From: G965222335 sp965222335
GTDB lineage: Bacteria > Pseudomonadota > Gammaproteobacteria > Pseudomonadales > Halieaceae
Direction of reading: 5' to 3'
Assembly: GCA_965222335.1 (NCBI GenBank)
Contig: OZ244944.1
Location: 1,674,001 to 1,738,000 of the forward strand
Length of the DNA stretch: 64,000 nt
Below the pieces are notes generated by a model. The model was not told the origin of the DNA. It searched no databases and saw only the letters and a list, made by a program, of their open reading frames with translations. Both the position numbers and the translations under genes were made by a program. This document shows positions 44,434-53,334 of the stretch, piece after piece (the stretch's first letter is position 1; every line of letters begins with the position of its first letter).

Positions 44434-45480
44434 ATGCTCGACTCCGTCAAGGACTACTACGGCAAGACCCTGCAGGGCTCCGCCGACCTCAAGACCGATG
44501 CCTGCTGCACCCTGGAGGCCCCGCCGGATTACCTGCGCGACGCCATGGCCCTGATCCACCCCGAGGTCACGGCGCGCTACTACGGCTGCGGCCTGGTGGT
44601 ACCCCCGGCGGTTGAGGGCCTGAAGGTGCTGGACCTGGGCTGCGGTGCCGGGCGTGATGCCTACCTGCTGTCCGCGCTGGTCGGCGAGCAGGGCCACGTG
44701 GTGGGCGTCGACATGACCGACGAGCAGCTGGCCGTGGCCCGGGCACACATGGACTATCACCGGGAGGCCTTCGGCTACGCCCGCGGCAACGTCGAGTTCA
44801 AGCAGGGTTACCTGGAGGCACTGGAGACAGTCGACCTGGAGGCCGACAGCTTTGACCTGATTGTCTCCAACTGCGTGATCAACCTGTGCCCGGACAAGGC
44901 GGCGGTGTTCCGCGAGGCCCTGCGGGTGCTGCGCCCCGGTGGCGAACTGTACTTCTCTGACGTCTATGCCGACCGCCGCGTGCCCGAGGCACTGACACAG
45001 GACCCGGTCCTGCACGGTGAATGCCTGAGCGGCGCGCTCTACTGGCGGGATTTCGCCCGGCTTGCCGAGGCGGCCGGTTTTGCCCCACCCCGCCTGATCG
45101 ACAGCCGGCGGCTGGGCATCGAAGACGCAGAGGTGGAGGAGAAAGTCGGCGATATCGGCTTTTACTCCGCCACCTACCGCCTGTTCAAACTGGAAGCGCC
45201 GGAGGCCGCGGAAGAGAATTACGGCCGGAGCGCCACTTACCGCGGCACCCTGGCACAACACCCGGACAGCTTTCCCCTGGACCGCCAGCACAATTTCCTG
45301 CGCGGCGAGGCCACACCGGTCAGCGGCAACACCTGGCAGATTTTGCGCCAGAGCCGGTTCTGGGAACATTTTGACTTTATCGACGGCCCCGAGAAGCACC
45401 TGGGCCCCTTTGCACCCGCGATTGACCTCGATCCGGCGACAGCCGCGGCACCCAAAAAGGCAGGCGGTGGCTGCTGCTGA
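44434..45480 (+). CDS. arsM: Arsenite S-adenosylmethionine methyltransferase
   Basis: Methylates As(III) to volatile or less toxic species. The 348-residue protein has the SAM motif VLDLGCGAGRDAYLLS and the ArsM cysteines in TDACCTL, SNCVINLCPDK and HGECLSGALYW, plus a C-terminal CC pair. The ATG without upstream extension fits family starts. No arsR neighbour is seen in the window. A GCCCGA-N7-TCGGGC hairpin follows the gene. Confidence 0.9.
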   Translation: MLDSVKDYYGKTLQGSADLKTDACCTLEAPPDYLRDAMALIHPEVTARYYGCGLVVPPAVEGLKVLDLGCGAGRDAYLLSALVGEQGHVVGVDMTDEQLAVARAHMDYHREAFGYARGNVEFKQGYLEALETVDLEADSFDLIVSNCVINLCPDKAAVFREALRVLRPGGELYFSDVYADRRVPEALTQDPVLHGECLSGALYWRDFARLAEAAGFAPPRLIDSRRLGIEDAEVEEKVGDIGFYSATYRLFKLEAPEAAEENYGRSATYRGTLAQHPDSFPLDRQHNFLRGEATPVSGNTWQILRQSRFWEHFDFIDGPEKHLGPFAPAIDLDPATAAAPKKAGGGCC

Positions 45481-45537
45481 GCCGAGCCGGCACGCTGGAC
45501 GCGGCTGACCCGTCCCGGTATCATTCGCGCCCTTACC

Positions 45538-45556
45538 GCCCGAAGCTCACTCGGGC
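45538..45556 (+). terminator. Hairpin after arsM
   Basis: GCCCGA-AGCTCAC-TCGGGC followed by AGTTTG is a short GC stem with a poor T-run; a possible terminator of arsM just before the tRNA-derived repeats. Confidence 0.4.
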
Positions 45557-45560
45557 AGTT

Positions 45561-45735
45561 TGACGTGACAATGTGTGTTTATCCGCCCGTAGCTCAGCTG
45601 GGTGGAGCCGCCCTGAGATTGCACGGCAATCTCAGGCGACACGACCAACATCTGTGATGTTGGGCCGGGCCCCGAAGGAGGAGCGCGTGCAGCGCTCTAT
45701 CCACTGGCGGCCTGGGTTAGTGCTGAGGCGTCTGG
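45561..45735 (+). repeat. 175-bp tRNA-Arg-derived tandem unit, copy 1
   Basis: Begins with the sequence that also precedes the intact tRNA and then its first 20-odd bases (CCGCCCGTAGCTCAGCTGG). After that it departs into three hairpins: CCTGAGATTGC-ACG-GCAATCTCAGG, CCAACATC-TGT-GATGTTGG and GAGCGC-GTGCA-GCGCTC. Outer CTCAGC/GCTGAG and GCCGCC/GGCGGC can close the whole unit. It also carries an inverted 15-base match to the tRNA D-arm (GCAGCGCTCTATCCA). It cannot form a tRNA. No credible ORF. Together with copy 2 it fills the 450-base interval between arsM and the tRNA. Confidence 0.8.
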
Positions 45736-45910
45736 TGACGCGACAATGTGTGTTTATCCGCCCGTAGCTCAGCTGGGTGGAGCCGCCCGGAGATTGCACA
45801 GCAATCTCAGGCGACACGACCAACATCTGTGATGTTGGGCCGGGCCCCGAAGGGGGAGCGCGTGCAGCGCTCTATCCGCTGGCGGCCTGGGTTAGTGCTG
45901 AGGCGTCTGG
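45736..45910 (+). repeat. 175-bp tRNA-Arg-derived tandem unit, copy 2
   Basis: Same length as copy 1 and about 97% identical (five substitutions by eye, no gaps). One substitution breaks a base pair in the first hairpin. The unit is followed immediately by the equivalent leader and the intact tRNA-Arg, as if a third unit had begun there. Confidence 0.8.
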
Positions 45911-45931
45911 TGACGCGACAATATGTGTTTT

Positions 45932-46008
<77 letters not shown>

Positions 46009-46022
46009 TCCCAGAAAAGGTG

Positions 46023-47287
46023 TATACCGGAGACATGGTTTACATCTCATACCGGACACATGGTTTACACTTTTTCCGGTAGCCACGGATTCTGGGCGGG
46101 CTCAACCCGTCCAAAGTCCTCATCAAAGAATCCTAGATCATAATCCATAAAGCTGACCAGCCAGATTTTGTCAGCGACTTCGCGCACGCCTACGATTTGA
46201 CCTCCGAAGACGACGCTTAAGTTTATTTTCCGGCGTCCCATGCAGATTCGACCACACTTGGTTACTTTCACCGCCTTGTCGTGGAAAGGGTACTCCGGCT
46301 CTTCCGCGGGTCGGTATTGGCGAGCTGAAGGTGTAAATACTTCAGCAGGGTACTGCCCGCCAAGTGCCTGGTGTGGGCGCTCATTGTTGTAAACCCCCTG
46401 AAACGCATCAAACCGGCCCTGCTGCTGCAGGAAGTTATAAGAGGCAGGCTTGGTAGCCTCCTTCTTCAGCGTCAGGTGCATACGTTCATGCCGTCCGTTC
46501 TGCTCTGGATGTCCTGGCTGAATGCGCTCAATGTTGATGCCGAGCTTGAGCCACCATATGGAGAGTCGGCTAAGACCGAATAGGGCGTTCGGCGAGGCGA
46601 ACGGAATGCCATTGTCGGTGCGAATGGCTGCTGGCAGACCATAGTCCTTGAAAGCCTGCTCAAATACGTGGAAGGCCAGTTGCGACTTGGTCGAGTCCAG
46701 GCCCTCGCAGGCAAGCAGGTACCGGGACCTGTAGTCCGTGATGGTGAGTGGGTAGCAGTACTTCTTGTTGCCTAGGAGGAACTCGCCTTTGTAATCAGCA
46801 CACCATAGCTGATTGGGTGTAACCGCATGGTTGAGCACTGTCCCCTGAGATCGCCGCCGCCTGCGCTTACGACGCTTGACCATGCCGTTGCGGTCAAGAA
46901 TGGCATGCACCGTACTCTTGGCGGGTGGATTGATCATCGGGTATTCCTTGATCAATTTCTCACGGATCTTGGGGGCACCCCATGAGGGATATTCCCGCTT
47001 GATCGCCAGGATGGCTCGCTCAACCTGGAAGGGCAGTTTGTTGGCGTGGCGATAGGGCCGACGGCTTCGATCTTCAAGCCCAGTAGGACCTAACTCCTTG
47101 TAACGATTGAATATCTTGTAGCCAGTGGGCCGTGAGATACCGAACTCAGTGCACAGGGACGACATCTTCTCGCCATCCAGGAGCCGGGCAACAAACTTAA
47201 GGCGTTCATCCATCGGTTTACACTCTTTCCAGGGCATTTGAGGTCCCCCCTCAAATACCTAAATGTGTAAACCATGTCTCCGGTATA
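46023..47287. mobile_element. IS481-type insertion sequence
   Basis: Bounded by a perfect 22-bp inverted repeat, TATACCGGAGACATGGTTTACA at 46023-46044 and its complement at 47266-47287 (1,265 bp). A second, near-identical copy of the end, ACCGGACACATGGTTTACAC, follows the left end directly. No target duplication is obvious. Lower GC than the surroundings suggests recent arrival. Confidence 0.85.
46065..47237 (-). CDS. IS481-family DDE transposase
   Basis: A 390-residue transposase with an N-terminal helix-turn-helix (EFGISRPTGYKIFNRYKE), a basic linker (KRRKRRRRR) and an rve-type integrase core with DDE residues in WCADYKGEF, IRTDNGIPF and HPEQNGRHERMH. Full length, uninterrupted, between both inverted repeats, so probably active. 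Confidence 0.92.
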   Translation of the reverse strand: MPWKECKPMDERLKFVARLLDGEKMSSLCTEFGISRPTGYKIFNRYKELGPTGLEDRSRRPYRHANKLPFQVERAILAIKREYPSWGAPKIREKLIKEYPMINPPAKSTVHAILDRNGMVKRRKRRRRRSQGTVLNHAVTPNQLWCADYKGEFLLGNKKYCYPLTITDYRSRYLLACEGLDSTKSQLAFHVFEQAFKDYGLPAAIRTDNGIPFASPNALFGLSRLSIWWLKLGINIERIQPGHPEQNGRHERMHLTLKKEATKPASYNFLQQQGRFDAFQGVYNNERPHQALGGQYPAEVFTPSARQYRPAEEPEYPFHDKAVKVTKCGRICMGRRKINLSVVFGGQIVGVREVADKIWLVSFMDYDLGFFDEDFGRVEPAQNPWLPEKV

Positions 47288-47378
47288 TTCTGTAAGCTAT
47301 CTCTCGAGAACTACAAAAATTTTAGCTCCTGCCCTCTGATCGAAAATTCCAAACTTCGCCCTCGCTCGAGGGACAGTT

Positions 47379-47813
47379 TCAACCCGAGAAGTCGTCGGCC
47401 GACGCCTTCATCATCTCCTCGATAAACCACCCTGGAAACTGCCCCACAAACGCATTCATATCCCAGTAATCGCTCCAACGGTAAATAAGACCATCTTTCA
47501 ACTCATGCATGGTGGCGAAGGTATGGCTCGCGGTCTCCCCCGTCTTGAAAGTCCATGTCTCGGTGTGATCCAGAAATGCCACGTCACCGTCCACCACCAG
47601 GTGATGGGTCACCTGCTCCTGTTTCTCAAGGTGATTGAAAGCGATACGCAGGCGCTTCACGCAATTTTCCGGGCCGTGGGCGCCGGGATCGTTACTGGGC
47701 ACATCAATGTAGTGAATGTCGGGATGCATGCAGGCCTCCATCGCCTCCCAGTCCATCTCGGACATTGCCTGCCACATGCGAGTGACGACTTCCCTGCCGC
47801 TTTCCTTGGTCAT
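47379..47813 (-). CDS. SnoaL-like / NTF2-fold protein
   Basis: A 144-residue single-domain protein of the SnoaL/limonene epoxide hydrolase-like NTF2 fold: VVTRMWQAMSEMDWEAMEACMHPDIHYIDVP, then HTETWTFKTGE and DYWDMNAF. Substrate unknown. ATG with GGAGG five bases upstream is used; the frame extends further but without support. Confidence 0.7.
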   Translation of the reverse strand: MTKESGREVVTRMWQAMSEMDWEAMEACMHPDIHYIDVPSNDPGAHGPENCVKRLRIAFNHLEKQEQVTHHLVVDGDVAFLDHTETWTFKTGETASHTFATMHELKDGLIYRWSDYWDMNAFVGQFPGWFIEEMMKASADDFSG

Positions 47814-47886
47814 CTCAACCTCCATTTCCAAACAGCACATTAGCTTAGCATGATCGCCGGAAGGTCCGTGCCGTCGGCGCGCGTAC

Positions 47887-47953
47887 AAAAAGGGGTCAGA
47901 TCCCTTTTAGCGGAAGGTTGATGCACCAAAAAAGGGGTCTGACCCCTTTTTTT
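47887..47953. repeat. Pair of GGGGTC/GACCCC palindromes, downstream side
   Basis: Two intergenic palindromes: an imperfect AAAAAGGGGTCAGATCCCTTTT (47887-47908) and a near-perfect one, AAAAAAGGGGTC-T-GACCCCTTTTTT (47928-47952). They look like terminator hairpins but occur as a repeat family; another pair lies at 48341-48389, on the other side of the broken GFA gene. Confidence 0.7.
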
Positions 47954-47958
47954 GATGT

Positions 47959-48326
47959 CTAGCTCATATCCCTGCCATTGAAATAGCGCACCGGGATACC
48001 GGCAATCGACTCCTCAGATGCCATGCGAAAATTCAGGGCAACTTTCGGCGCCGGATAGTCCGGCACCGTCCTGTAGTGGGTGACGCAGCCGCAATTGGCG
48101 CAGTGCACAAACTCCAGCATTCGATCTCCCCAGATAACTCCAGCATTCGATCTCCCCAGATATAGGCGGCCTCGCCCTTATCGCCCACGCTGATTTTAAC
48201 CTCGTGCGGATCATAGTAGCCCCACAGCGTTTGATAGCGAATGCAGATGGAGCAGTTGCAACTCGTCACCTGGTCGGGAGGCGCCGCGATAATCCGGATA
48301 TTCCGACAATGGCAGCTTAATTCCAT
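47959..48326 (-). pseudogene. GFA-family protein gene broken by a 26-bp duplication
   Basis: The intact frame would encode about 113 residues of a GFA (glutathione-dependent formaldehyde-activating-like) protein: N-terminal MELSCHCRNIR and CNCSICIRYQTLWGYY zinc-binding cysteines, then, after a frame change, FVHCANCGCVTHYRTVPDYP to the stop at 47959. The frame change is caused by a 26-bp tandem duplication (not divisible by three). Removing one copy restores a continuous reading frame. Confidence 0.8.
48110..48161. repeat. 26-bp perfect tandem duplication
   Basis: 48110-48135 and 48136-48161 are identical. The absence of any mismatch suggests a recent event or a sequencing/assembly error; it disrupts the GFA-family gene. 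Confidence 0.9.
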
Positions 48327-48340
48327 CTCCCACTTCCCCC

Positions 48341-48389
48341 AAAAGGGGTCTGACCCCATTTTTTCCAATAAAGGGATCTGACCCCTTTT
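48341..48389. repeat. Pair of GGGGTC/GACCCC palindromes, upstream side
   Basis: AAAAGGGGTC-T-GACCCCATTTTT (48341-48364) and the less perfect AAAGGGATCTGACCCCTTTT (48370-48389). Same family as the pair at 47887-47953. Confidence 0.7.
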
Positions 48390-48401
48390 GTTTCTTTTGT
48401 T

Positions 48402-48755
48402 TTAGCCGCGTGAATGGGCACCTGCCATTGCGGCCATGGACTTGGCGCCGAGTGCGCCCAGCGCTACCCCTAGCGTATTGGCGAGCATGTCGGCGGCAGA
48501 CATCATTCTGCCGGGGGTAAAGGATTGGCCGAATTCCATCAAGGCCCCGTAGGCGACAATGCCGAGGCAGAGGTAGAGGAAGCCCGGCGATTGCCTGGTT
48601 ACGCGATAAGCCAGGACTGCAAAGACGCCATACATCAATAGATGCGCGAGCTTATCCCATGAGCCTACGCTGACGCCGTCCATCGGGCGCAGCGAGACAT
48701 AGGCGATGGCGGCGGCGTAGATAATGAATGCCGCGATTGCGGCTTGACGCATCAT
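48402..48755 (-). CDS. VanZ-like membrane protein
   Basis: A 117-residue protein with about three to four membrane helices and VanZ-family residues SWDKLAHLLMYGVFA and YGALMEFGQSFTPGRMMSAADMLAN. Members range from teicoplanin-resistance accessory proteins to proteins of unknown role; resistance is not implied here. Its ATG overlaps the upstream GFA gene's stop. Confidence 0.8.
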   Translation of the reverse strand: MMRQAAIAAFIIYAAAIAYVSLRPMDGVSVGSWDKLAHLLMYGVFAVLAYRVTRQSPGFLYLCLGIVAYGALMEFGQSFTPGRMMSAADMLANTLGVALGALGAKSMAAMAGAHSRG

Positions 48756-49210
48756 CGCTTACGCCTGGCTGAGAGCAGGTGTTTAACGAAAGCCAGCTGG
48801 CTGGGAATGAAACCCTGGTGTTTGGGCAGGGCATCGTCCACGTCGGCCACCCGTGTGTCGTAGAAGACATGGGCAACGGGACCAGGCAGCGCCGCATCCG
48901 GATGATGCATCGAAGCCGGGACCATGGTGAGTTTCGGCAAGATCAGCGTATCCAGCTGTTCTATGGCGGGCTCGCTACAGGCCGCACACTTCCCGCGCAG
49001 CGCGTTGGGGGGCGGCTTGTAGGTGGCATAGTCGACCGATCCCTCAGCGGGCTGACCAACACTGGCGGCGGGATACACCACGATATCCGCAAATGGTGAG
49101 TCAGTGAATCGCTGGCAGATCGTGCAGTGGCAGAACATCCGGAACAAAGGTGGTCCGCCCACATCGAAAGTCACGTTGCCGCAGGGGCAGCGGCATCCTG
49201 TTGCGCTCAT
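48752..49210 (-). CDS. GFA-family zinc-binding protein
   Basis: A 152-residue protein with the GFA fold cysteines CRCPCGNVTF, FCHCTICQRFT and GKCAACSEP. Related to Gfa and to many proteins of unknown substrate. ATG chosen at MSATGCRC, where the domain begins. It is a second GFA member about 400 bp from the broken one, but the two are not close copies. Confidence 0.85.
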   Translation of the reverse strand: MSATGCRCPCGNVTFDVGGPPLFRMFCHCTICQRFTDSPFADIVVYPAASVGQPAEGSVDYATYKPPPNALRGKCAACSEPAIEQLDTLILPKLTMVPASMHHPDAALPGPVAHVFYDTRVADVDDALPKHQGFIPSQLAFVKHLLSARRKR

Positions 49211-49224
49211 TGTTTTCTCTCTGT

Positions 49225-50646
49225 TTATGTATCCAGCGCCGGGTGCCGCTTGTGCCACGGCGTCGCGCGCTCGTAAGCATAGGCCAGGCGGCACAGGCCC
49301 GCCTCGCCCAGGCGAGAGCCCATCAGCTGCATGCCATAGGGGGCGCCATCCTCCCGCGCGCCGCAGGGCAGGGTGATGGTCGGCGTGCCGGCAAAGTCGG
49401 CGGGGAAGGTAAAGCGGAAGCTGGGGCTGGCGTCGGCGCTCTCCAGCGATTCCATACCCCCGTAACCGGTCTCATCCGCAGCCCGTGAGGGTGTATGCCC
49501 GGCCGGGCAGAGAACCGCATCGACACCCCCCAGCGACGCCTGAAAGGCCGCGCTGAAGGCCTGCCGCTGGGACTGGGCACCCTCGTACATGTCCCGGGGA
49601 ATGGCTGCTCCCACCTCCAGAAACCCGCGGAAAAAGGCGCCGTAGTCTTCAGCGCGTTCGGGGAAGGTAGCCCGGTGGGCCTGCAGGGCTTCATAGGTAC
49701 AGATCGCAATCCACAGATTGAAGTGATCCGGGCCAAAGGCCGGCAGGCTGAGGTCGACAATCTCAGCGCCGAGGGACGCCAGGATTTCGCGTGCCTCCTC
49801 GATCGCCGCGAACAGGCCGGGGTCCACATCTTCCCCGGCGTAGCGCGCGTCAAAGCCGATCCGCATGCCGCGGATATCACCGTCCAATTGCGGCAGCACC
49901 GCTGCCAGCGGGTCTGCCAGCGAGGTGACATCCCGGGGATCATGCCCGGCAATCGCGTCGAATGAGGCAGCGGCATCCTGAACGTAGCGCGCCATTGGCC
50001 CCACGTGGTCCAGGCTTTCGGCCAGCGCCAGCACTCCGTATCGGCTGACCCGCCCATAGGTGGGCTTGAGTCCTACCAGGCCATTGGCCGCCGAGGGGAA
50101 GCGGATTGAGCCCCCGGTATCGCTACCCAGCGAGGCATAGCAAAGTCCGGCCGCGGTGGCGGCACCCGAGCCGCTGGATGAGGCGCCAACGGCCAGGTCT
50201 CGATGCCAGGGATTGCGCGGAATTTTGAAGTCCGGGTGGTAGCCCGTCATGGCACCCTCGGTGAGGTTGAGCTTTCCCAGCAGGACCGCACCGGCATCCT
50301 GCAATCGGCTCACCACGGTGGCGTCGTAGCCCGGGAGAAAATCCGCGCGCACTGCCAGGCCACCCGTGGTGGGCACGCCGCGTGTGTAACACAGGTCCTT
50401 CACCGCCACGGGTATACCGTGCAGGGGGCCGCGATACTGACCCGCCGCAATCTCCGCCTCAGCCCTTGCTGCTGATGCGAGCGCCGCGTCAGCCATTACC
50501 GTCAGGTAGCTGTGCAGCTCACCGTCCAGGGCGTCGATGCGCGCGAGCATCGCCTCGGTCAGGCCTAGGGGGGAGAGTTCCCTGGACTGAATCAGCCCTG
50601 CCACCTCGACCAGGCTTGCGTAGTGAAATGGAGGCTCAGGCTTCAT
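49225..50646 (-). CDS. Amidase (amidase signature family)
   Basis: A 473-residue hydrolase with the Ser-cisSer-Lys triad: Lys in GIPVAVKDLCYTRG, cis-Ser in GASSSGSGAATAAGL and nucleophile Ser in SLGSDTGGSIRFPSAANG. It is related to GatA but has no gatB/gatC neighbours, so it is likely a stand-alone amidase with unknown substrate. The GFA gene follows after 14 bases. Confidence 0.9.
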   Translation of the reverse strand: MKPEPPFHYASLVEVAGLIQSRELSPLGLTEAMLARIDALDGELHSYLTVMADAALASAARAEAEIAAGQYRGPLHGIPVAVKDLCYTRGVPTTGGLAVRADFLPGYDATVVSRLQDAGAVLLGKLNLTEGAMTGYHPDFKIPRNPWHRDLAVGASSSGSGAATAAGLCYASLGSDTGGSIRFPSAANGLVGLKPTYGRVSRYGVLALAESLDHVGPMARYVQDAAASFDAIAGHDPRDVTSLADPLAAVLPQLDGDIRGMRIGFDARYAGEDVDPGLFAAIEEAREILASLGAEIVDLSLPAFGPDHFNLWIAICTYEALQAHRATFPERAEDYGAFFRGFLEVGAAIPRDMYEGAQSQRQAFSAAFQASLGGVDAVLCPAGHTPSRAADETGYGGMESLESADASPSFRFTFPADFAGTPTITLPCGAREDGAPYGMQLMGSRLGEAGLCRLAYAYERATPWHKRHPALDT

Positions 50647-50760
50647 GCTTACGGTCCGTCGCGAACAGGGTTTCCATACGACCTCGTCATTGCGTATTCA
50701 GCTCAAGTGTATAATGGTCACCCCACTGCTGCTGCAGTGACTGACCCCATCCACAGAGGC

Positions 50761-52158
50761 ATGCGTCTGATTATGGCAGAAGAATTCCAGGAACAGGGCG
50801 GCGCCGCGACGATGGATCCCAGCCCGCTGGGCCGGTGGATGACCTCCCGACTGATGACAAGGCTCTTCAGCCCCGCGCGCATGGACAGGCGGCGAGCCGC
50901 GGCAGAGAAGCAACGCCGCAAGCAGGGCGCGCCCCATCGCGTGGAATATTTCCATCAGGTGGACGACGGCTACAGCCACCTCGCCGCCCAGGTGCTGCAG
51001 CCCCTGCTTGCGCGTTACGGGATTGAATTGACCTGCCACCTGGTGGAAGGCCCTCGCGGCAAGAATGTCGCCGAGCCCGAGCTTCTGTTGCAGCTCTCCC
51101 GCTACGATGCCTCGCATGTGGCGCCCGAATACGGCCTGGAATTTCCCGCGCACCCGCAGAAGCCGGACCCGACGCTGGTCCAGCTGGCCGCCGAGATACT
51201 GGCCGCCCAGGAGGACCACGATTTCGTCGCCCGCGCCGCTGCAGTCGGCAGGGCCCTTTGGTCCGGGGACGAGACCGGTTTACGCACCCTGGCGGCGGCC
51301 CACGGCAGGGCAACGGCGGACCAGTGTGCCGCCAGGATAGCCGCCGGGACCGAACGGCGGGCCGCGCTGAAACACTACTCCGGGGCCATGTTCTACTACG
51401 GCGGCGAGTGGTACTGGGGTGTCGACCGGCTCTACCACCTGGAGAAACGCCTCGCCGCGCTAGGCGCAGACCGCCAGGCGGGACAGCCAATGATCGTGCC
51501 GCGCCCAGGGATTGCCTTGGAGGGCCGCCCGGACACCGGCACCCGCAACGCCGGCAGCCTGACCCTCGAGGTCTTTCCCTCATTGCGCAGCCCCTATACC
51601 GCGATCATCTTCGACCGTGCCGTCAATCTGGCCGAGGATACCGGCGTCAGGCTGTCAGTGCGCCCGGTGCTGCCCATGGTCATGCGCGGAGTACCCGCCA
51701 CCCGGGAAAAGGGCATGTATATCTTTATGGATGCCGCCCGGGAGGCGCGCGAGGCCGGTGTGCCCTACGGCAATTTCTACGACCCCATCGGCGACCCGGC
51801 GCGACGCGCCTACTCCCTTTACCCCTGGGCGCTGGCCCAGGGCAAGGGTAACGCGCTGGTGTCGAGTTTCCTCAGGCACGCATTCGCCCTGGGGGTCAAT
51901 ACCAATCGTGATCGCGGCCTGCGCAAGGTGGTCGAGGCCGCCGGTCTGGACTGGCACGAGGCGCAGGCACACCTGGGTCAACCGGGCTGGGAAGACGTCC
52001 TGGAGCAGAACCGCCTGGCCATGTATGAGGCCGGGCTATGGGGCGTGCCGAGCTTCAGGTTGCTCGACGAGAATGGCGAGCAGCTACTCGCACTATGGGG
52101 CCAGGATCGGCTCTGGCTGTTTGCCCGCGAAATTCAGCGGCAGCTGCGCAAGCGCTGA
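50761..52158 (+). CDS. DsbA/HCCA isomerase-like protein with two thioredoxin-fold domains
   Basis: A 465-residue protein with a basic N-terminal segment (about 20-55) and two similar regions (about 55-265 and 290-460), each starting with a strand plus S-P/S-H motif (VEYFHQVDDGYSHLAAQVL; LEVFPSLRSPYTAIIF) and the second ending GVPSFRL, as in 2-hydroxychromene-2-carboxylate isomerases. No CXXC is present, so it is not a disulphide oxidase; a glutathione-dependent isomerase or transferase is possible. ATG at MRLIM is used; MAEEF four codons later is an alternative. Confidence 0.75.
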   Translation: MRLIMAEEFQEQGGAATMDPSPLGRWMTSRLMTRLFSPARMDRRRAAAEKQRRKQGAPHRVEYFHQVDDGYSHLAAQVLQPLLARYGIELTCHLVEGPRGKNVAEPELLLQLSRYDASHVAPEYGLEFPAHPQKPDPTLVQLAAEILAAQEDHDFVARAAAVGRALWSGDETGLRTLAAAHGRATADQCAARIAAGTERRAALKHYSGAMFYYGGEWYWGVDRLYHLEKRLAALGADRQAGQPMIVPRPGIALEGRPDTGTRNAGSLTLEVFPSLRSPYTAIIFDRAVNLAEDTGVRLSVRPVLPMVMRGVPATREKGMYIFMDAAREAREAGVPYGNFYDPIGDPARRAYSLYPWALAQGKGNALVSSFLRHAFALGVNTNRDRGLRKVVEAAGLDWHEAQAHLGQPGWEDVLEQNRLAMYEAGLWGVPSFRLLDENGEQLLALWGQDRLWLFAREIQRQLRKR

Positions 52159-52186
52159 CCGGCCTGTATTCCTTCGCCTCGACGGC

Positions 52187-53296
52187 TTAATCATCGATAC
52201 CGATCATTTTGCTGTCACCTCGAAAGGGCAGGTCCTTTTCCTGCTCGTGCAGGAGTGGCAAGTCTTGTTGGCGCCACAGCGGCTCCCAGCAGCCGTGCTC
52301 CTCAAGCAAGTTCTGCACATTCAGCCGGTGCCTGTCAGGCAGCGCCTCGTAGTGCGAACGCAGTTCCTGCAGGCACCAGACCCGGTAGCGTGAATAGCGG
52401 GCGCGCCGGTAGCTTACGCCATCAATCGTCACATCGAAGCGGCGCTTTCCCGCGGCTACCGCGTCCACATTGGCGCAGAGATAGGGCAGGTAGGCACTGC
52501 CGATATTATCCAGTATTGGCCCCAGGTCCGCGGGGATTCCCTCCCGCCATCCGGGGGCGCACTGTTCCACGCGGGTATTCCACAAGCGCGCCACCCACTC
52601 CAGCACCGCAGGCGCCTGCTGCCGGATGATCTCCAACGGCACGGGGTCGAGGGCGAAATGGCGAAAAAAAGGGCCTGACAGGCCAATATCCGCCAGTGAA
52701 GGGCGCTCGCCAAGAACAAACGGCCGGTCACTGAAAATTGCCTGCAGCCGCGCGAGTAACCAATGAAATCCGGCCTCGACGTCCCGGACATTGTCGCGGG
52801 TAAGGCCGTCACCCGCGGTAAAGCCACCGCGCTGCCGCTTGCGCAGCACAAAGCGCTTGAGCGCGCCTGGTACGCGGAGCTGTCCGGCAAGTTCATCGGC
52901 AAGATGGCGCGACGCAAAATGCGCGCCCTCCGGATAGTGCCAACGGTAGTGCATGGCAGGCCGCCACCACCATTCGTCAGCCCAGTCCTCCAGCAACAGG
53001 CACAGGAAACGCTGCGATGGGTCATCAGGAAGCAAGCCGTTCTGCGGGTGGCGGGATTCAAACCACTGGATGATCTTGGTGGTATCCGTCATCCATCGTC
53101 CATCACCCAGCGCCACCACCGGCATCTGCCATAGGCCGACGGCCTCCTCGATCATTTTCCGCTCCGCGGGCAACTGCATGCTGTGCAGCCTGTAGGGAAT
53201 GCCACGCACCCGGAAATAGTTCTCCAGCTTGCCGGTGAAATAGGAAATGTTCGATCCGTGCACAATCAATGGTTGCAAGGCGCTGGTGTCAGGCAT
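52187..53296 (-). CDS. Long GST-like protein A
   Basis: A 369-residue protein with an N-terminal glutathione S-transferase-like thioredoxin fold (HGSNISYFTGKLENYFRVRGIPYRLH; LWQMPVVALGDG; DTTKIIQWFE), then a helical domain with LLLEDWADEWWWRPAMHYRW and a GERPSLADIGL block. It is over 100 residues longer than usual GSTs, with an extra C-terminal part. It converges on the DsbA-like gene and is paired with a second protein of the same build. Confidence 0.8.
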   Translation of the reverse strand: MPDTSALQPLIVHGSNISYFTGKLENYFRVRGIPYRLHSMQLPAERKMIEEAVGLWQMPVVALGDGRWMTDTTKIIQWFESRHPQNGLLPDDPSQRFLCLLLEDWADEWWWRPAMHYRWHYPEGAHFASRHLADELAGQLRVPGALKRFVLRKRQRGGFTAGDGLTRDNVRDVEAGFHWLLARLQAIFSDRPFVLGERPSLADIGLSGPFFRHFALDPVPLEIIRQQAPAVLEWVARLWNTRVEQCAPGWREGIPADLGPILDNIGSAYLPYLCANVDAVAAGKRRFDVTIDGVSYRRARYSRYRVWCLQELRSHYEALPDRHRLNVQNLLEEHGCWEPLWRQQDLPLLHEQEKDLPFRGDSKMIGIDD

Positions 53297-53334
53297 GCCG
53301 GCTATTCCAACGGTGGAGAGTCAATTGGCGATGG

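Noticed and set aside
45582..45800. The two unit starts as extra tRNA-Arg genes
   Set aside because: Only the acceptor 5' strand and part of the D-arm are present; there is no anticodon loop, T-arm or 3' acceptor strand.
45561..45910. CRISPR array or integron attC sites
   Set aside because: Only two long units with no spacers; no consistent RYYYAAC/GTTRRRY core pairs and no integrase or cas gene.
48402..48755. VanZ homologue as an antibiotic-resistance gene
   Set aside because: No vanHAX or related genes nearby, and the family is widespread with other or unknown roles.
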